A stretch of 57,846 nucleotides of DNA from Acidimicrobiia bacterium (GCA_022827265.1 JAJDTF010000089.1:1-57846); one strand, 5' to 3'. Positions 37,276-47,054 are shown, numbered from the stretch's first letter. Notes: generated by a model from the sequence alone, not told the origin. Numbers and translations are program-made.

Positions 37276-40080
37276 TCAGCCCTTGGCGTCTGCCCAGGTG
37301 GCGCCGGCAGCGACATGGACTTCCAGCGGCACCGCCAGGTCGGCGGCATTGCGCATCACGTCGACCGTCAGATCGGTCACCTCGGCGGATTCAGCGGGAT
37401 CCACTTCGAGGATCACCTCGTCGTGAACCTGCAGCACCAGCCGGCTGGCTGCGGACCCTGCCTGCAGGGCCTCGTCCAGCCGGATGAGCGCCACCTTGAA
37501 GATGTCCGCCGCGAGTCCCTGGATGGGGGCATTCATGGCCTGCCGCTCGGCGGCCTGACGCACCCGGAAATTGCGCGACGTCAACTCGGGGAGCGGCCGG
37601 CGCCGGCCGAAGGCTGTCTCGGTGTAGCCACGCTCGCGGCTCTGCTCCACCACCCCGTCCATGAACGAGCGCACCTTGGGAAACGCCTCGAAATAGGCGT
37701 CCAGGATCTCCGCCGCCTCGCCGGTGGGCACACCGAGACGCTGGCCGAGGCCATATGCCTCCATCCCGTAGGCCAAGCCGTAGCTGACCATCTTGGCCAC
37801 TGACCGCTGCTGCGAGTCGACCTCGGTGGGGCTGATGCCGAACAGGGATGCCGCAGTTGCGCTGTGGATGTCATGGCCCGCTTCGAAAGCACCCACGAGG
37901 CCCGGATCGCCGGACAGGTGGGCGATCACGCGCAGCTCGATCTGGTTGTAGTCGGCAATCAGCAGCTCGCAGCCGTCGGCCGGAATGAACGCACGCCGGA
38001 ACAGCCGGCCCTGTTCGGTCCGCACGGGGATGTTGTGCAGGTTCGGGTCCTCGGAGCTGAGCCTGCCGGTGCGTGCCACCGTCTGGTTGAACGTGGCATG
38101 GATGCGGCCGTCGGGTTCGACGCATTCGAGCAGGCTGACGCCATAGGTGGAACGCAGCTTCTCCACTTCCCGGAACGCCAGCAGCCGGTCCACAATGCGG
38201 TGCTCGCCCCGCAGCGACTCCAGCGCCGCTGCGCTCGTGGAGTAGCCGGTCTTGGTCTTGCGCTGGGGCGTCAGCCCCAGATCCTCGAAGAGCACCTCGG
38301 CGAGCTGCTTGGGCGAGTTGACGTTGAGGTCGTCGCGGCCGGCCAGCTCGCGCACCTCGGCTTCCAGCGCGAGCACCTCTCCCGTGAGATGGTCACGCAA
38401 CGATTCGAGCTCGCCGCGGTCGACGCCGATGCCGGCCGTTTCCATGCGAGCCAGCACGCTGATGAGCGGACGCTCCACATCCCGGTACAGGTCGGACATG
38501 CCCAGGCTCTCGAGCTGCTGATCGAGCATCGGCGCCAGCATCGCCACCGCGAGGGCGTCACGAGCGGCCACGATGCCGTCGGCGGGTCCATCGGCGTCGA
38601 GGTCGTCGAAGCCCAGCTGGCCCTCGGTGCCGCCTCCGGCAAGCTCCGTCCCGCAATGCCGAACGAGGAGCGCGCTCAGCTCGTCGCGGCCTTCCGACGG
38701 ATGGATGAGATAGGCGGCGATCGAAGTGTCGACGGCCAGCCCGGCGAGCGCCGCTCCGGCATCCAGATCGCCCTGTGCTTCCCGCTCTTGTTCGCTCCGC
38801 TCACGGGCCGCTCGGGCCACGGCTTCGCCTGCGGGCTCAGCCTCTCGGCGGGCGAGCGCGCGCATGAGCTCCTTCGCCTGGTGGACGTGGACGCCCGGGC
38901 CCTCAGCCCCCAGCAGGCGGGCGCACGGTGCTGCGATGTCGGGCACAGCGAGATCATGGAGGCCGAGCGCGAGCACCGTGCCCTGCGAGGGATCGTCCGC
39001 GACCGCCAGCACGCCCAAGGCGCCGTCGGCCTCCACGGTGAACCCGAGCGCGACCGGTTCGTCCCGGCGCGACAACTCGCCCAGCAGCCGTGCGGCATGG
39101 GCCCCACGGGCACCCCCCTCCCCGTCGACCTGCAGCAGCTGCACGTCGGCGAGCTGTGCAGTCTCGGGAGAACTCGCGCTCGGACTCAGCATGCCGTCCA
39201 ACGAGGTCCCCGCCAAGGCGTCGCTCAGACGGGCGTGCAGAGTGCCGAACTCCAGGAACTCGAACGTGCGCGCCACGAGATCGGCGTCGAACCCGCTCCA
39301 CCGCAGATCAGCGGGCGTGGCGTCGATCGGCGCGTCGGTCCGCAGGGTCATCAAGTCGACGTTGCGCCGCACGACCTCGCCGTGGGCCGCAAGATTCTCG
39401 GCCAGTTTCGGAGTCTGTTCGGCGGCTGCAGCCAGCAGCGCCTCGACACTGCCGTATTTGTTGAGGAGCTTGGCAGCCGTCTTCTCCCCCACGCCGGGCA
39501 CTCCTGGCAGGTTGTCGGACGGGTCGCCGCGAAGCGCGGCGTATTGCACGTACAGGTCCGGCGTGACGCCGGTGCGCTCGGTGATGCCGGCTTCGTCGTA
39601 GAGCGCATAGTCGGTGACCCCCCGGCGGTTGTAGAGCACCTGGATCTTGGGGTCATGCACGAGTTGGTATACGTCGCGATCGCCACTGACGATCAGCACG
39701 TCGTCGCCGCGCTGTTCCGCCTCGGACGCCAGCGTCGCCAGCAGGTCGTCGGCCTCGAAGCCGGCGCTGTCGATCGCCGGGATGCTCAGCGATTCGAGCA
39801 CCTGACGCACGAGGCCGAGCTGATCGATGAGCGTTGGCGGCGTCTCGTCGCGGTGAGCCTTGTATTCGGGTGCAGCGATGTGGCGGAACGTCGGCTCCCG
39901 CCGATCGAAGCACACCGCGATCGCGTCAGGGCGGTGGTCGCGCACCAAGTTGATGAGCATGGACGTGAACCCGAAAACGGCGCCTGTGGGCTGTCCCGAG
40001 CGGGTGGCCATGTCTTCGGGCACCGCAAAGAAGGCCCGGTACGTGAGCGAATTCCCGTCGAGCAAAAGGAGCTTCGACAT
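37276..40080 (-). CDS. polA: DNA polymerase I with a repeat element inserted in frame
   Basis: 934 residues. The N-terminal 5'-nuclease (MSKLLLLDGNSLTYRAFF; SGDRDVYQL; GVPGVGEKTAAKLL), a degenerate 3'-5' exonuclease-like domain (about 300-530) and the polymerase domain with DYNQIELRV, RSVAKMVSYGLAYG and LQVHDEVILEV. It fills repair gaps and removes primers. At residues about 413-434 the peptide EAEPAGEAVARAARERSEQE appears; this is the translated dispersed repeat (copy B), lying in the inactive exonuclease-like domain. GGGAGAG precedes the ATG by 5 nt. The pdtaR gene lies immediately upstream. Confidence 0.95.
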   Translation of the reverse strand: MSKLLLLDGNSLTYRAFFAVPEDMATRSGQPTGAVFGFTSMLINLVRDHRPDAIAVCFDRREPTFRHIAAPEYKAHRDETPPTLIDQLGLVRQVLESLSIPAIDSAGFEADDLLATLASEAEQRGDDVLIVSGDRDVYQLVHDPKIQVLYNRRGVTDYALYDEAGITERTGVTPDLYVQYAALRGDPSDNLPGVPGVGEKTAAKLLNKYGSVEALLAAAAEQTPKLAENLAAHGEVVRRNVDLMTLRTDAPIDATPADLRWSGFDADLVARTFEFLEFGTLHARLSDALAGTSLDGMLSPSASSPETAQLADVQLLQVDGEGGARGAHAARLLGELSRRDEPVALGFTVEADGALGVLAVADDPSQGTVLALGLHDLAVPDIAAPCARLLGAEGPGVHVHQAKELMRALARREAEPAGEAVARAARERSEQEREAQGDLDAGAALAGLAVDTSIAAYLIHPSEGRDELSALLVRHCGTELAGGGTEGQLGFDDLDADGPADGIVAARDALAVAMLAPMLDQQLESLGMSDLYRDVERPLISVLARMETAGIGVDRGELESLRDHLTGEVLALEAEVRELAGRDDLNVNSPKQLAEVLFEDLGLTPQRKTKTGYSTSAAALESLRGEHRIVDRLLAFREVEKLRSTYGVSLLECVEPDGRIHATFNQTVARTGRLSSEDPNLHNIPVRTEQGRLFRRAFIPADGCELLIADYNQIELRVIAHLSGDPGLVGAFEAGHDIHSATAASLFGISPTEVDSQQRSVAKMVSYGLAYGMEAYGLGQRLGVPTGEAAEILDAYFEAFPKVRSFMDGVVEQSRERGYTETAFGRRRPLPELTSRNFRVRQAAERQAMNAPIQGLAADIFKVALIRLDEALQAGSAASRLVLQVHDEVILEVDPAESAEVTDLTVDVMRNAADLAVPLEVHVAAGATWADAKG
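38779..38844 (-). repeat. Dispersed repeat, copy B, in frame inside polA
   Basis: 66 bp on the minus strand, nearly identical to copy C and to the conserved parts of copy A: GAGGCTGAGCCCGC, GGCGAAGCCGTGGCCCGAGC, GGCCCGTGAGCGGAGCGAAC, AAGAGCGGGAA. Length is a multiple of three and the polA frame stays open through it. Confidence 0.9.
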
Positions 40081-40149
40081 GGGAACTCTCCCAACGGTGC
40101 CGGGTGTCGGTTGCGGAAGCCTGCCAGCCGCAGATGCCGAAGGGCGGGC

Positions 40150-40725
40150 TCAGGGGGTCAGCAGTCCATCGACGATCTGCTGGGCGATGTCGGCCATTCT
40201 CGCGCGGTTGGCCATCGCCGTACTCCGGATGAACTCGAAGGCGTCGCGCTCGGAAAGCTGAAAATCGTCCATGAGCAGGCCCTTCGCGCGCTCCACCGCC
40301 TTGCGCGTCTCCAGCTTCTCCTCGAGGCTCTCCACCGTGTCCTCGAGTTCTCGCATCTCGGTGAAACGCCCCCACGCCACCTCGATGGCCGAGACCAGTT
40401 CTTCCCGCTGGAACGGCTTCACCAAGTACGAGAGCACGCCGGCGTCGCGGGCTTCGGCGATGAGATGGCGCTTGCTGAACGCTGTGAGGATGAGAACTGC
40501 GGATGTGCGGTCGCCGGCAACCTCTCGTGCCGCATCGAGGCCGTCGCGGCCGGGCATCTGGATGTCGAAGATGCACACCTCGGGCTGGTGCTGGCGTGCC
40601 AGCGCAACGGCCTCGTCGCCGCGGCCCGTTTCCGCCACCACGACGTAGCCCTCGTCCTCGAGCATCTCGCGCAGATCGAGGCGGATGATGGCCTCATCCT
40701 CTGCGATAACGACTCGCTTCGACAC
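40150..40725 (-). CDS. pdtaR: ANTAR-domain response regulator (PdtaR)
   Basis: 191 residues. Receiver domain 1-120 with Asp10, phosphoacceptor Asp54 (CIFDIQMPG) and Lys in YLVKPFQ; a coiled coil around 125-140; and an ANTAR RNA-binding domain (AVERAKGLLMDDFQLSERDA and IRSTAMANRARM). ANTAR proteins bind paired RNA hairpins and prevent termination. In mycobacteria Rv1626 has the same architecture and works with the PdtaS kinase; no partner kinase is adjacent here. Placed just upstream of polA, as often in actinobacteria. Confidence 0.93.
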   Translation of the reverse strand: MSKRVVIAEDEAIIRLDLREMLEDEGYVVVAETGRGDEAVALARQHQPEVCIFDIQMPGRDGLDAAREVAGDRTSAVLILTAFSKRHLIAEARDAGVLSYLVKPFQREELVSAIEVAWGRFTEMRELEDTVESLEEKLETRKAVERAKGLLMDDFQLSERDAFEFIRSTAMANRARMADIAQQIVDGLLTP

Positions 40726-40949
40726 GCGCGCTCCCCTCGCGGGACAGGGTCGGCCAGCCTACCGGTCGGGCTGTCGCGCCTCTCCGAAAATCCAGCCAGA
40801 GCTGACGACCGGGCGCTCTAAGCTGAGAGCGTGCACAAGTGGGACGGCGCCAGGTTGGCAGACACCGCTTCGGGTGAACTGGCACCGTCCCACAGCGCAC
40901 CTTAGAGACGCTCATCGTGTGAGCCCGCTTGGTTTTCTCGTCTAGCGAG

Positions 40950-41032
40950 TGCCCGGGGCGGGAGTTGAACCCGCACGCCCGTGAGGGCAGAGGATTTTGA
41001 GTCCCCCGTGTCTGCCGTTTCACCACCCGGGC
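40950..41032 (-). tRNA. tRNA-Leu with anticodon CAA
   Basis: Minus strand: acceptor GCCCGGG/CCCGGGC, anticodon loop CTCAAAA (CAA, reads UUG), long variable arm CTGCCCTCACGGGCG, T arm GCGGGTTCAACTCCCGC. Discriminator A; no encoded CCA. 83 nt. Confidence 0.95.
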
Positions 41033-41055
41033 CTTGGGGCGCTTCAGCGTATCCC

Positions 41056-41096
41056 GGTGCCCGAGCGGCCCGTGAGCGGAGCGAACAAGAGCGGGG
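41056..41096 (+). repeat. Dispersed repeat, copy D (3' part only)
   Basis: CCCGAGCGGCCCGTGAGCGG followed by AGCGAACAAGAGCGGGG, identical to the second half of copy B. It lies between tRNA-Leu(CAA) and fabD; the first half is missing. Confidence 0.8.
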
Positions 41097-41227
41097 CGCT
41101 CAGTTGGAAAGGTCGCTCTCGGCCTGGGCTGCCACCTACCCTCTTGCCTTAGTCGCATTGTGCGTTCACTGCGCTGCGGTTCGAGCACCCACCCGGTCTC
41201 CCGCCTAGGCGCTGCGTAGGAGGCCGA

Positions 41228-42412
41228 GTGCTCGCATTCACATTCCCGGGCCAAGGCTCGCAGCAGCAAGGCATGGGCGAGCCATGGACGGCGCACGAAT
41301 CATGGGAGCTGGTCACCGAAGCATCCGACGCCTGCGGGCGTGATGTCGCTGCGCTGCTGCTGGAAGCCGATGCCGACGAGCTGCGCCATACACGCAATTC
41401 GCAGCTGTCGACGTTCGTGCTGTCGATGGTGGTGCTCGATGCGGTCGAACGCACCGGTGCGACATTCTCGTATGCCGCCGGGCACTCGCTGGGCGAATAC
41501 AGCGCGCTGACCGCAACCGGGGCCCTGGCCTATGACGACGCCGTGCGCCTCGTTGCCGAGCGCGGCGAGGCCATGCAGGTTGCTGCTGACGAGCAGGAAG
41601 GGACCATGGCGGCCGTGCTCGGTCTCGACGACAACCTCGTGGCAGAGGCGTGCGACGCCACGCCCGGCGACGTCTGGGTCGCCAACTACAACGCGCCGGG
41701 CCAAGTCGTCATCGCAGGCGCACCTGACGCCGTTGCCGTCGCCGGTGACGAAGCGAAAGCGGCGGGCGCGAAACGGCTCATGGGCTTGCCCGTCGGCGGC
41801 GCATTCCACACGCCGTTCATGCAGCCGGCGAGGGATCGTCTGCGCAAGGCGCTGGCCGAAGTCGAGATCCGGGCCCCGAGCGTGCCGGTGGTGGCCAATG
41901 TCGATGCCCAGCCGCGTGCCGACGCCGACGAGTGGCGCACGCTGCTGGCACAGCAGCTCACCAGCCCGGTGCTGTGGCGCGCGAGCCTCCATGCGCTGGC
42001 CGACGCCGGCGTCACCACCTTCACCGAGCTCGGCCCGGGCAAAGTGCTCACCGGCATGACCAAGCGGACGCATCGGGGTGCGACATCGATGTCGGTCGGA
42101 ACGCCGGCCGAGATCGACACGCTGATGGAAACGCTCGCCACCGATGCACCTTCGGCGCCGACCGTGCTGGGCGGCGAGAACCTGTATGTCACCGAACGCC
42201 TCATCGTGAGCCCGTGCGCTGGCATCTTCACGCTCAGCGCCGACGTCGGCGACGGCCAGCAAGTCAAGGTGGGCGATGTCATCGGCCATGTGGCTGGGGA
42301 GGAAGTGCGCTCTGCGTTCGCGGGTACTGTCATGGGGATCATGGCCGTAGAAGGCGAACGGGTCACCGCACGGCAGCCCGTTGCGTGGCTGCGGACGCCA
42401 GCCGGCAGCTGA
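41228..42412 (+). CDS. fabD: Malonyl-CoA:ACP transacylase fused to a lipoyl/biotinyl-like domain
   Basis: 394 residues. Residues 1-305 are FabD: FPGQGSQ at 6-12, GHSLGEYS with Ser87, His194 in GGAFHTPF, and ELGPGKVL. This part loads malonyl groups on ACP. Residues about 320-390 form a second domain, RLIVSPCAGIF..., GDVIGHVAGEEVRSAFAGTV and VTARQPVAWL, the alternating pattern of a biotinyl/lipoyl barrel-sandwich hybrid. The hairpin that normally holds the modified lysine (EAMKM or DK) reads AGEEV, so no cofactor lysine. Normal FabD is about 300-320 residues. Start GTG has AGGAGG 4 nt before it. First gene of the fab operon. Confidence 0.93.
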   Translation: MLAFTFPGQGSQQQGMGEPWTAHESWELVTEASDACGRDVAALLLEADADELRHTRNSQLSTFVLSMVVLDAVERTGATFSYAAGHSLGEYSALTATGALAYDDAVRLVAERGEAMQVAADEQEGTMAAVLGLDDNLVAEACDATPGDVWVANYNAPGQVVIAGAPDAVAVAGDEAKAAGAKRLMGLPVGGAFHTPFMQPARDRLRKALAEVEIRAPSVPVVANVDAQPRADADEWRTLLAQQLTSPVLWRASLHALADAGVTTFTELGPGKVLTGMTKRTHRGATSMSVGTPAEIDTLMETLATDAPSAPTVLGGENLYVTERLIVSPCAGIFTLSADVGDGQQVKVGDVIGHVAGEEVRSAFAGTVMGIMAVEGERVTARQPVAWLRTPAGS

Positions 42413-42441
42413 ACGGCCGGCACCTGAAGGGGAGGCCACAG

Positions 42442-43407
42442 ATGACGCTCAGCGTGGGAAACGCATCCAGCGCGCGCATTGTCGGCATCGGGACCGCGCT
42501 CGGCGAGCGCGTCCTCGCCAACGAAGATCTTGCCGGGATGGTCGATACCTCCGATGAGTGGATCTTCGAGCGCACCGGCATCAGGCAGCGGCACATCGGC
42601 GGCACCACCGCCGGCCTGGCCGCACGAGCCGGATCCGCTGCGATGGAGGTAGCCGGCGTGGATCCGTCGAGCATCGACATGCTGATCCTGGCCACCACCA
42701 CGCCAGATCGCTGCGTTCCGGCCTCGTCATCGCGGGTGCAAGAGGCACTCGGCCTCGACTGCGGCGCTATGGACGTGAACGCCGCCTGTTCAGGATTCGT
42801 CTACTCGCTGGTGGCCGGCCACGGCATGATCGCGATGGGTCACGAGCGGGTGCTGGTCATCGGCGCCGAAGTGCTCTCCCGGATCACCGACTGGACTGAT
42901 CGGGCCACCTGCATCCTGTTCGCCGACGGCTCGGGCGCCGCCGTGCTCGAGCGCAGCGAGCAAGGCTCAGACCTGCTCGGCTGGCACGTCTCGAGCGACG
43001 GATCCATGGAGGAGCAGCTGTACTGCGAGCACGACGGCTACATCCAGATGGCCGGCCAGGCGGTGTTCAAGAAAGCAGTGCTGGTGATGGAGGAGTCGGC
43101 GCGCCAGTCGATGAAGCAGGCAGGCCTGACCGCCGACGACATCGACGTGGTGGTGCCCCATCAGGCCAACGTCCGCATCGTCGAGACAGCCTGCAAGCGG
43201 CTGCGCATCCCCTATGAGAACGCCGCCATGGTGATCGAGCGCACCGGCAACACCTCATCGGCCTCGATCCCTTTGGCACTCGACGACGCCGTGCGCAGCG
43301 GTCGGATCAACGAGGGCGACAACGTGCTGCTCGTCGGCTTCGGCGCCGGCATGACGTCTGCCTCGGCACTGCTGCGCTGGTCGGGTGCGCCCGCCCGAGC
43401 TTGCTGA
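42442..43407 (+). CDS. fabH: 3-oxoacyl-ACP synthase III
   Basis: 321 residues. Catalytic Cys116 in NAACSGF, His240 in PHQAN and Asn270 in GNTSS. It starts fatty-acid synthesis by condensing an acyl-CoA with malonyl-ACP. AGGGGAGG lies 7 nt before the ATG. It follows fabD by 29 bp in the same operon. Confidence 0.96.
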   Translation: MTLSVGNASSARIVGIGTALGERVLANEDLAGMVDTSDEWIFERTGIRQRHIGGTTAGLAARAGSAAMEVAGVDPSSIDMLILATTTPDRCVPASSSRVQEALGLDCGAMDVNAACSGFVYSLVAGHGMIAMGHERVLVIGAEVLSRITDWTDRATCILFADGSGAAVLERSEQGSDLLGWHVSSDGSMEEQLYCEHDGYIQMAGQAVFKKAVLVMEESARQSMKQAGLTADDIDVVVPHQANVRIVETACKRLRIPYENAAMVIERTGNTSSASIPLALDDAVRSGRINEGDNVLLVGFGAGMTSASALLRWSGAPARAC

Positions 43408-43438
43408 GCGCCTCCCAGTCTCACCTAGACGGCTCACG

Positions 43439-44185
43439 ATGACTCAGCCCACGAGCCTGCCCGGAGTGCGCCCCGCAACAGCACGCACCGTCCTCGTCAC
43501 CGGCGGCAGCCGCGGCATCGGTCTGGCCACGGCCCAGATGTTTGCCAATGCAGGCCACCGCGTGGCCGTGACCAGCCGCACCGAGGCGCCTGACGACGAA
43601 CGCCTGCTGTGGGTGGCATGCGATCAGGCCGACAGTGATGCCGTCGATGCCGCATACGGATCCATCGAGGCTGAGCTGGGTCCGGTGGAGATCCTGGTCG
43701 CCAATGCCGGCATCACCCGCGACCAGCTCGTGCTGCGCATGGCCGACGACGACTTCGCGGCGGTCGTCGACACCAACCTGACCGGCGCCTACCGGATGGC
43801 CAAGCGGGCGGCCCGCCCGATGCTGCGCGCGCGTTGGGGGCGGTTGATCTTCGTGTCCTCAGTGGTCGGGTTGCTGGGCTCGGCCGGGCAGGTCAACTAC
43901 GCAGCATCCAAGGCAGGCCTGGTGGGCATGGCCCGATCGCTGGCGCGTGAACTCGGTTCGCGCGGCATCACTGCGAATGTCGTCGCGCCCGGGCCGGTGG
44001 CCACCGAGATGTTCGGTGCATTGAACGACGACCAGCAGGCCGCCATCACCGGCACGGTACCGCTGGGACGGGTGGCAGAACCGTCCGAGATAGCTGCTGC
44101 GGTGGCGTTTCTCGCCTCCGACGAAGGCGCGTACATCACCGGCGCCGTGATACCTGTCGACGGCGGCTTGGGAATGGGCCATTGA
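43439..44185 (+). CDS. fabG: 3-oxoacyl-ACP reductase
   Basis: 248-residue short-chain dehydrogenase: VTGGSRGIG cofactor motif at 20-28, NAG at 89-91, Ser141, Tyr154 and Lys158 (NYAASKAG) as the catalytic set. It reduces 3-oxoacyl-ACP with NADPH. An N-terminal extension of about 14 residues precedes the Rossmann strand. It sits between fabH and acpP in the same direction. Confidence 0.94.
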   Translation: MTQPTSLPGVRPATARTVLVTGGSRGIGLATAQMFANAGHRVAVTSRTEAPDDERLLWVACDQADSDAVDAAYGSIEAELGPVEILVANAGITRDQLVLRMADDDFAAVVDTNLTGAYRMAKRAARPMLRARWGRLIFVSSVVGLLGSAGQVNYAASKAGLVGMARSLARELGSRGITANVVAPGPVATEMFGALNDDQQAAITGTVPLGRVAEPSEIAAAVAFLASDEGAYITGAVIPVDGGLGMGH

Positions 44186-44276
44186 GCCATGCCCAAATCG
44201 GCTCAGCCTCTACACTGCGCATTCGCACGGCCGTCGGGAGCTCGTGCGGTGACCGCCCACACATGAGGGGATCAGC

Positions 44277-44510
44277 ATGAGTGACACGTTGGATCGGTTC
44301 CGTGACTGCGCCGTCGAGGTGCTGGCTGTGGATCCCGAGCAAGTCACGCCAGAGGCCAGCTTCGCCGACGACCTCGATGCCGACAGCTTGGACCTGGTCG
44401 AGCTGGTGATGGCCTTGGAAGAGGAGTTCGACATCAGCGTGGACGAGGAAGAACTGGAAGACGTCACCACCGTCGCCCACGCGATCCAGCTGGTCGAATC
44501 GAAACTGTGA
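44277..44510 (+). CDS. acpP: Acyl carrier protein
   Basis: 77-residue acidic four-helix protein. DADSLDLVELVM carries the phosphopantetheine Ser37. It carries growing acyl chains for the surrounding Fab enzymes. The 91-bp gap after fabG is the longest in the operon and may hold its own promoter, though I found no clear one. Confidence 0.96.
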   Translation: MSDTLDRFRDCAVEVLAVDPEQVTPEASFADDLDADSLDLVELVMALEEEFDISVDEEELEDVTTVAHAIQLVESKL

Positions 44511-44520
44511 GCCCCAGCCG

Positions 44521-45696
44521 ATGAGCGCCAGCCGTCGGGTAGCTGTCGTCGGCCTCGGAGTCATCTCGTGCGCCGGGACTGGCGTCGACGACTTCTGGCA
44601 CGGGCTGAACTCGGAGCCGCCGGAGGGCGAACGGCGCGTCGCCGACTTCGATCCGGCGCCGTACTACGACAGCCCCAAAGAGGCTCGACGGGCCGATCGC
44701 TCGACCCAGCTCGGCATGGCATCGGCTGCACACGCCATCGCCGACGCAGGGGACCTGACGACCGACCCGGATCGATGCGGTGTGATCTACGGCACCGGTG
44801 TCGGCGGCTTGCAGACCTTCGAAGACCAGGTGCTCGTGCTTGATCGCAAGGGCGCGCGCCGGGTATCGCCATTCATGGTGCCGATGATGATGCCGAACGC
44901 CCCCGGTGCCGCCATCTCGATGAGGTACGGCCTAGCTGGGCCCTGCGAGGTGCTCACCACCGCATGCGCTGCAGGGACGCATGCGATCGGCTACGCAGCG
45001 CGGCTGATCCGAACCGGTGTCGCCGACGTGATCGTGGCAGGCGGCTGCGAGTCGGTGATGACGCCCGTGGGCACCGCGGGCTTCGTGAACATGACTGCGT
45101 TGTCGAACAGCGGCATCTCGATGCCGTTCGACAAGGACCGCGACGGCTTCATGATGACCGAGGGCGCCGCCACCCTGGTACTCGAGGAATGGGACTCGGC
45201 AGTGGCGCGAGGGGCGACGATCTGGGGTGAAGTGCTCGGCACCGCCTCGAATGCCGATGCCCACCACATCACCGCACCGGCGCCCGGCGGCGCAGGCGCG
45301 CTGCGCTGCATGCAGCTCGCCATCGATGACGCCGGTCTCACGCCCGACGACATCGTCCATGTGAACGCGCACGGCACGTCGACGCCACTGAACGACGCAG
45401 CCGAAGCAGAAGCGCTCAACAAGCTGTTCGGACCCAACGGCCCGCTCGTGACCTCGACCAAGGGCGTCACCGGGCATGCGCTCGGCGCGGCAGGCGCGCT
45501 GGAGGCCATTGCCGTGCTGCTGTCGATGCGACACCACAAGATCCCAGCCACGGCCGGCTGGACCACTCCCGATCCTGAGCTCGCGGAGTTTCGCCTGGTG
45601 ACCGGTCAGGCAGCCGATTGGGAGCCGGGGCCCTCGCTCAGCAACTCATTCGGCTTCGGCGGCCACAACGGCTGCATCGTGCTCGGCCCCGCCTGA
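44521..45696 (+). CDS. fabF: 3-oxoacyl-ACP synthase II
   Basis: 391 residues, a KAS I/II condensing enzyme. Cys149 in TTACAAGTH, His284 in VNAHGTSTPL and His319 in GVTGHALGAAG make the Cys-His-His triad, and the C-terminal NSFGFGGHN is present. It elongates acyl-ACP. It starts 10 bp after acpP and closes the operon. Confidence 0.95.
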   Translation: MSASRRVAVVGLGVISCAGTGVDDFWHGLNSEPPEGERRVADFDPAPYYDSPKEARRADRSTQLGMASAAHAIADAGDLTTDPDRCGVIYGTGVGGLQTFEDQVLVLDRKGARRVSPFMVPMMMPNAPGAAISMRYGLAGPCEVLTTACAAGTHAIGYAARLIRTGVADVIVAGGCESVMTPVGTAGFVNMTALSNSGISMPFDKDRDGFMMTEGAATLVLEEWDSAVARGATIWGEVLGTASNADAHHITAPAPGGAGALRCMQLAIDDAGLTPDDIVHVNAHGTSTPLNDAAEAEALNKLFGPNGPLVTSTKGVTGHALGAAGALEAIAVLLSMRHHKIPATAGWTTPDPELAEFRLVTGQAADWEPGPSLSNSFGFGGHNGCIVLGPA

Positions 45697-45710
45697 GGCC
45701 GTGAACAGCC

Positions 45711-46877
45711 CTAGAGGCTGTCGTAGGTGGCGGTCTCGATCGCCTCGTAGAGCGCGTACGAGCGGGGATCTGCGAAGGGCACCTGCTGGCTGATGTAGCA
45801 GCCGGCCACCTGGTTCTGCAGGTCGATCCAGAAGTACGAGTTGGCCAGACCGGCCCACATGAGCCCCCCGGCAGGGCGCCCCGTCGGCGCGGGCTCCTCG
45901 TTGATCTGGAACGTCAGGCCCCACGACTTCTCGACACCGGGGAAGAACTCGGCGTCGAACGAGTACGGCGGGATGGCCGTCGGGAGCATGGTGACACGCA
46001 GGTCGCCCATCGCATTGCTGACCATCTGCGCATGCGTGCTCGGCGACACCACCTGGTTCCCGTCGAGGCTGCCGCCGTTCAGCATCATGGCCAGGAAGCG
46101 GCAGTAGTCGTCGACCGTGGAGTACAGACCGCCGCCGCCCATCTCGAACTCGGGCTCCTGAGGGATCTCGAACGGCATCTCGACCAGCGAGCCGTCCTCC
46201 ATCCGCGCTTGCATCGCCGAGATGCGAGAGCGCATGTCGTCGCTGATCTTGAACGCTGTGTCGGTCATGCCCAACGGCTCGAAGATGTTCTCGGCCATGT
46301 ATTCGCCGAGCGACATGCCTGATGCCGCTTCCACCATCTGACCCGCGTAGTCGATGCCGGTGCCGTAGAACCAGCGATCGCCCGGGTCGAACAGCAGCGG
46401 GATGGTCAGCGTTTGCTTCTGGCACTCGATCACGCCCGGCGTGCCGGTGGCTTCTTCGTACTGGCCGAGTTCGGGGCTCCAGATGTCGTAGCCCATGCCG
46501 GCGGTATGGGTCAGCAGGTGACGCAGCGTGATGTCGCCGTTGCGGGCGCGGGTGACCGGGTTGCCGTCGTCGTCGAACCCGGTCAGCACGTCGAGCTCGC
46601 CGAGCAGCGGCAGTACCTCTGCGCCCGGATCGTCGAGTGAGAGCTTGCCCTGCTCGACGAGCTGCATCGCCGCCGTGCCGGTGACCGCCTTGGTCATCGA
46701 GGCGATCCAGCACACGGTGTCATTCGACATCGGAACGTCGCTGTCGGCGCCACGGGTGCCGGCCGCTGCCGAGCAGATCTCCCCATCGGCGCTGATGACC
46801 TTGGCCACCGCGCCCACGACATCGCCGTCGGCGACGCCCCGGTCGAGAATCCCTTGAACTGTGTCTCCGAGCGACAT
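45711..46877 (-). CDS. Serine hydrolase of the beta-lactamase/EstB family
   Basis: 388 residues. SxxK motif SMTK with Ser60 and Lys63 in CWIASMTKAVTG, a likely Tyr motif at GMGYDIW, and Gly-rich C-terminal strands. No signal peptide is visible, so it is more like cytoplasmic EstB-type esterases than penicillin-binding proteins. Substrate not known. It converges with fabF (14 bp) and is divergent from the CapA-like gene. Confidence 0.88.
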   Translation of the reverse strand: MSLGDTVQGILDRGVADGDVVGAVAKVISADGEICSAAAGTRGADSDVPMSNDTVCWIASMTKAVTGTAAMQLVEQGKLSLDDPGAEVLPLLGELDVLTGFDDDGNPVTRARNGDITLRHLLTHTAGMGYDIWSPELGQYEEATGTPGVIECQKQTLTIPLLFDPGDRWFYGTGIDYAGQMVEAASGMSLGEYMAENIFEPLGMTDTAFKISDDMRSRISAMQARMEDGSLVEMPFEIPQEPEFEMGGGGLYSTVDDYCRFLAMMLNGGSLDGNQVVSPSTHAQMVSNAMGDLRVTMLPTAIPPYSFDAEFFPGVEKSWGLTFQINEEPAPTGRPAGGLMWAGLANSYFWIDLQNQVAGCYISQQVPFADPRSYALYEAIETATYDSL

Positions 46878-47054
46878 GACTGGCTCCCGTCAGGTTGAGC
46901 AGCGGTGCGCGAGGACCCGGCTGGCCCTGCGACAGCGACGCTAGTTCGGGGTCGCGACGCCGCTGACACCGGTCGGCCCCTGGTGCGACACCCTGGGGGA
47001 ACGTACCCGGCAAGCAAGGGACGCCCGCCTTGCGCCCGCCGTACGCTCCATTCG

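Noticed and set aside
37864-40821. Plus-strand frame of 985 codons
   Set aside because: Antisense to polA and pdtaR, which have clear motifs; composition is shadow-like.
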